A stretch of DNA of 15,274 bases, taken from contig JAGVEP010000420.1 in the NCBI GenBank assembly GCA_020058145.1, positions 1-15,274 on the forward strand, in the 5' to 3' direction. Positions 15,143-15,274 of the stretch are shown here, one piece after another. A program made the position numbers and the translations under genes. This DNA comes from Phycisphaerae bacterium (lineage in GTDB: Bacteria > Planctomycetota > Phycisphaerae > UBA1845 > Fen-1342). The notes under the pieces were generated by a model that saw only the letters and a program-made list of their open reading frames with translations, was not told where the DNA came from and made no database searches. Each line of letters opens with the position of its first letter. The stretch's first letter is position 1.

Positions 15143-15274
15143 GCGCCCGCGGGCTGGGCCGCTCTGACGAACCAGTATTTGTCGCACCTTGGCGGCTGCG
15201 GCGAACGGCTGCCGGGGCGGCCTGAGCGGGGGTGGCGGGGGAACTTGGGGGTGGCCGGCAAATCTCTTTTTGTC
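15143..15274. other. Right-hand edge, no gene recognised
   Basis: GC-rich sequence upstream of the MFS gene running to the window edge, ending in a T-rich run near 15265-15272. Open frames here are short and Arg/Pro-rich. I see no RNA gene or clear coding region. Confidence 0.4.

Noticed and set aside
1..15274. tRNA, rRNA, transposase, phage, toxin-antitoxin or defence genes
   Set aside because: Looked for on both strands by eye and none were recognised; covariance and profile searches were not possible here.

Overview
The window is GC-rich bacterial DNA. Its gene content suggests a member of the Planctomycetota, perhaps near the Phycisphaerae. This is inferred from the families present: a planctomycete-type haem/lipid-export style protein with a single CxxxxCH motif, a PA14 plus DUF1080 (3-keto-disaccharide hydrolase-like) secreted protein, a secreted protein ending in paired dockerin-like Ca-binding repeats, a TMTC-like membrane protein with C-terminal TPRs, and an outsized SecD-SecF fusion. 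No 16S or other taxonomic marker is present, so the assignment is tentative.

Layout. (1) 3-2771, plus strand: the 3' part of a cytochrome-c-like protein gene, then a GT-C/TPR membrane protein starting 9 bp later. (2) 2772-3571: an intergenic array of 21 eight-base repeats, then a small tail-anchored J-domain-like protein whose HPD tripeptide reads HDP. (3) 3690-4766: a secreted protein with about six 45-residue repeats and two dockerin-like repeats. (4) 4767-5021: a convergent intergenic region packed with hairpins and a heptamer repeat. (5) 5020-7727, minus strand: a lipoprotein gene followed by the PA14/DUF1080 gene. (6) 7728-7835: a divergent control region with two promoter-like elements, both placed to give leaderless mRNAs. 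(7) 7836-12170, plus strand: a small membrane-anchored hypothetical protein, then the 1248-residue SecDF. (8) 12234-15082, minus strand: an MFS transporter whose stop overlaps the start of a polytopic GT-C-like membrane protein.

How the genes fit together. Most of the window concerns the cell envelope: protein export (SecDF), secreted or lipid-anchored proteins that could use it, and two candidate lipid-linked sugar transferases. No phage, transposase, CRISPR, toxin-antitoxin or RNA gene was recognised. The most unusual content is non-coding: three unrelated short-period repeat families (8-bp, 7-bp and about 9-bp) and a cluster of five hairpins whose stems vary while pairing is kept.
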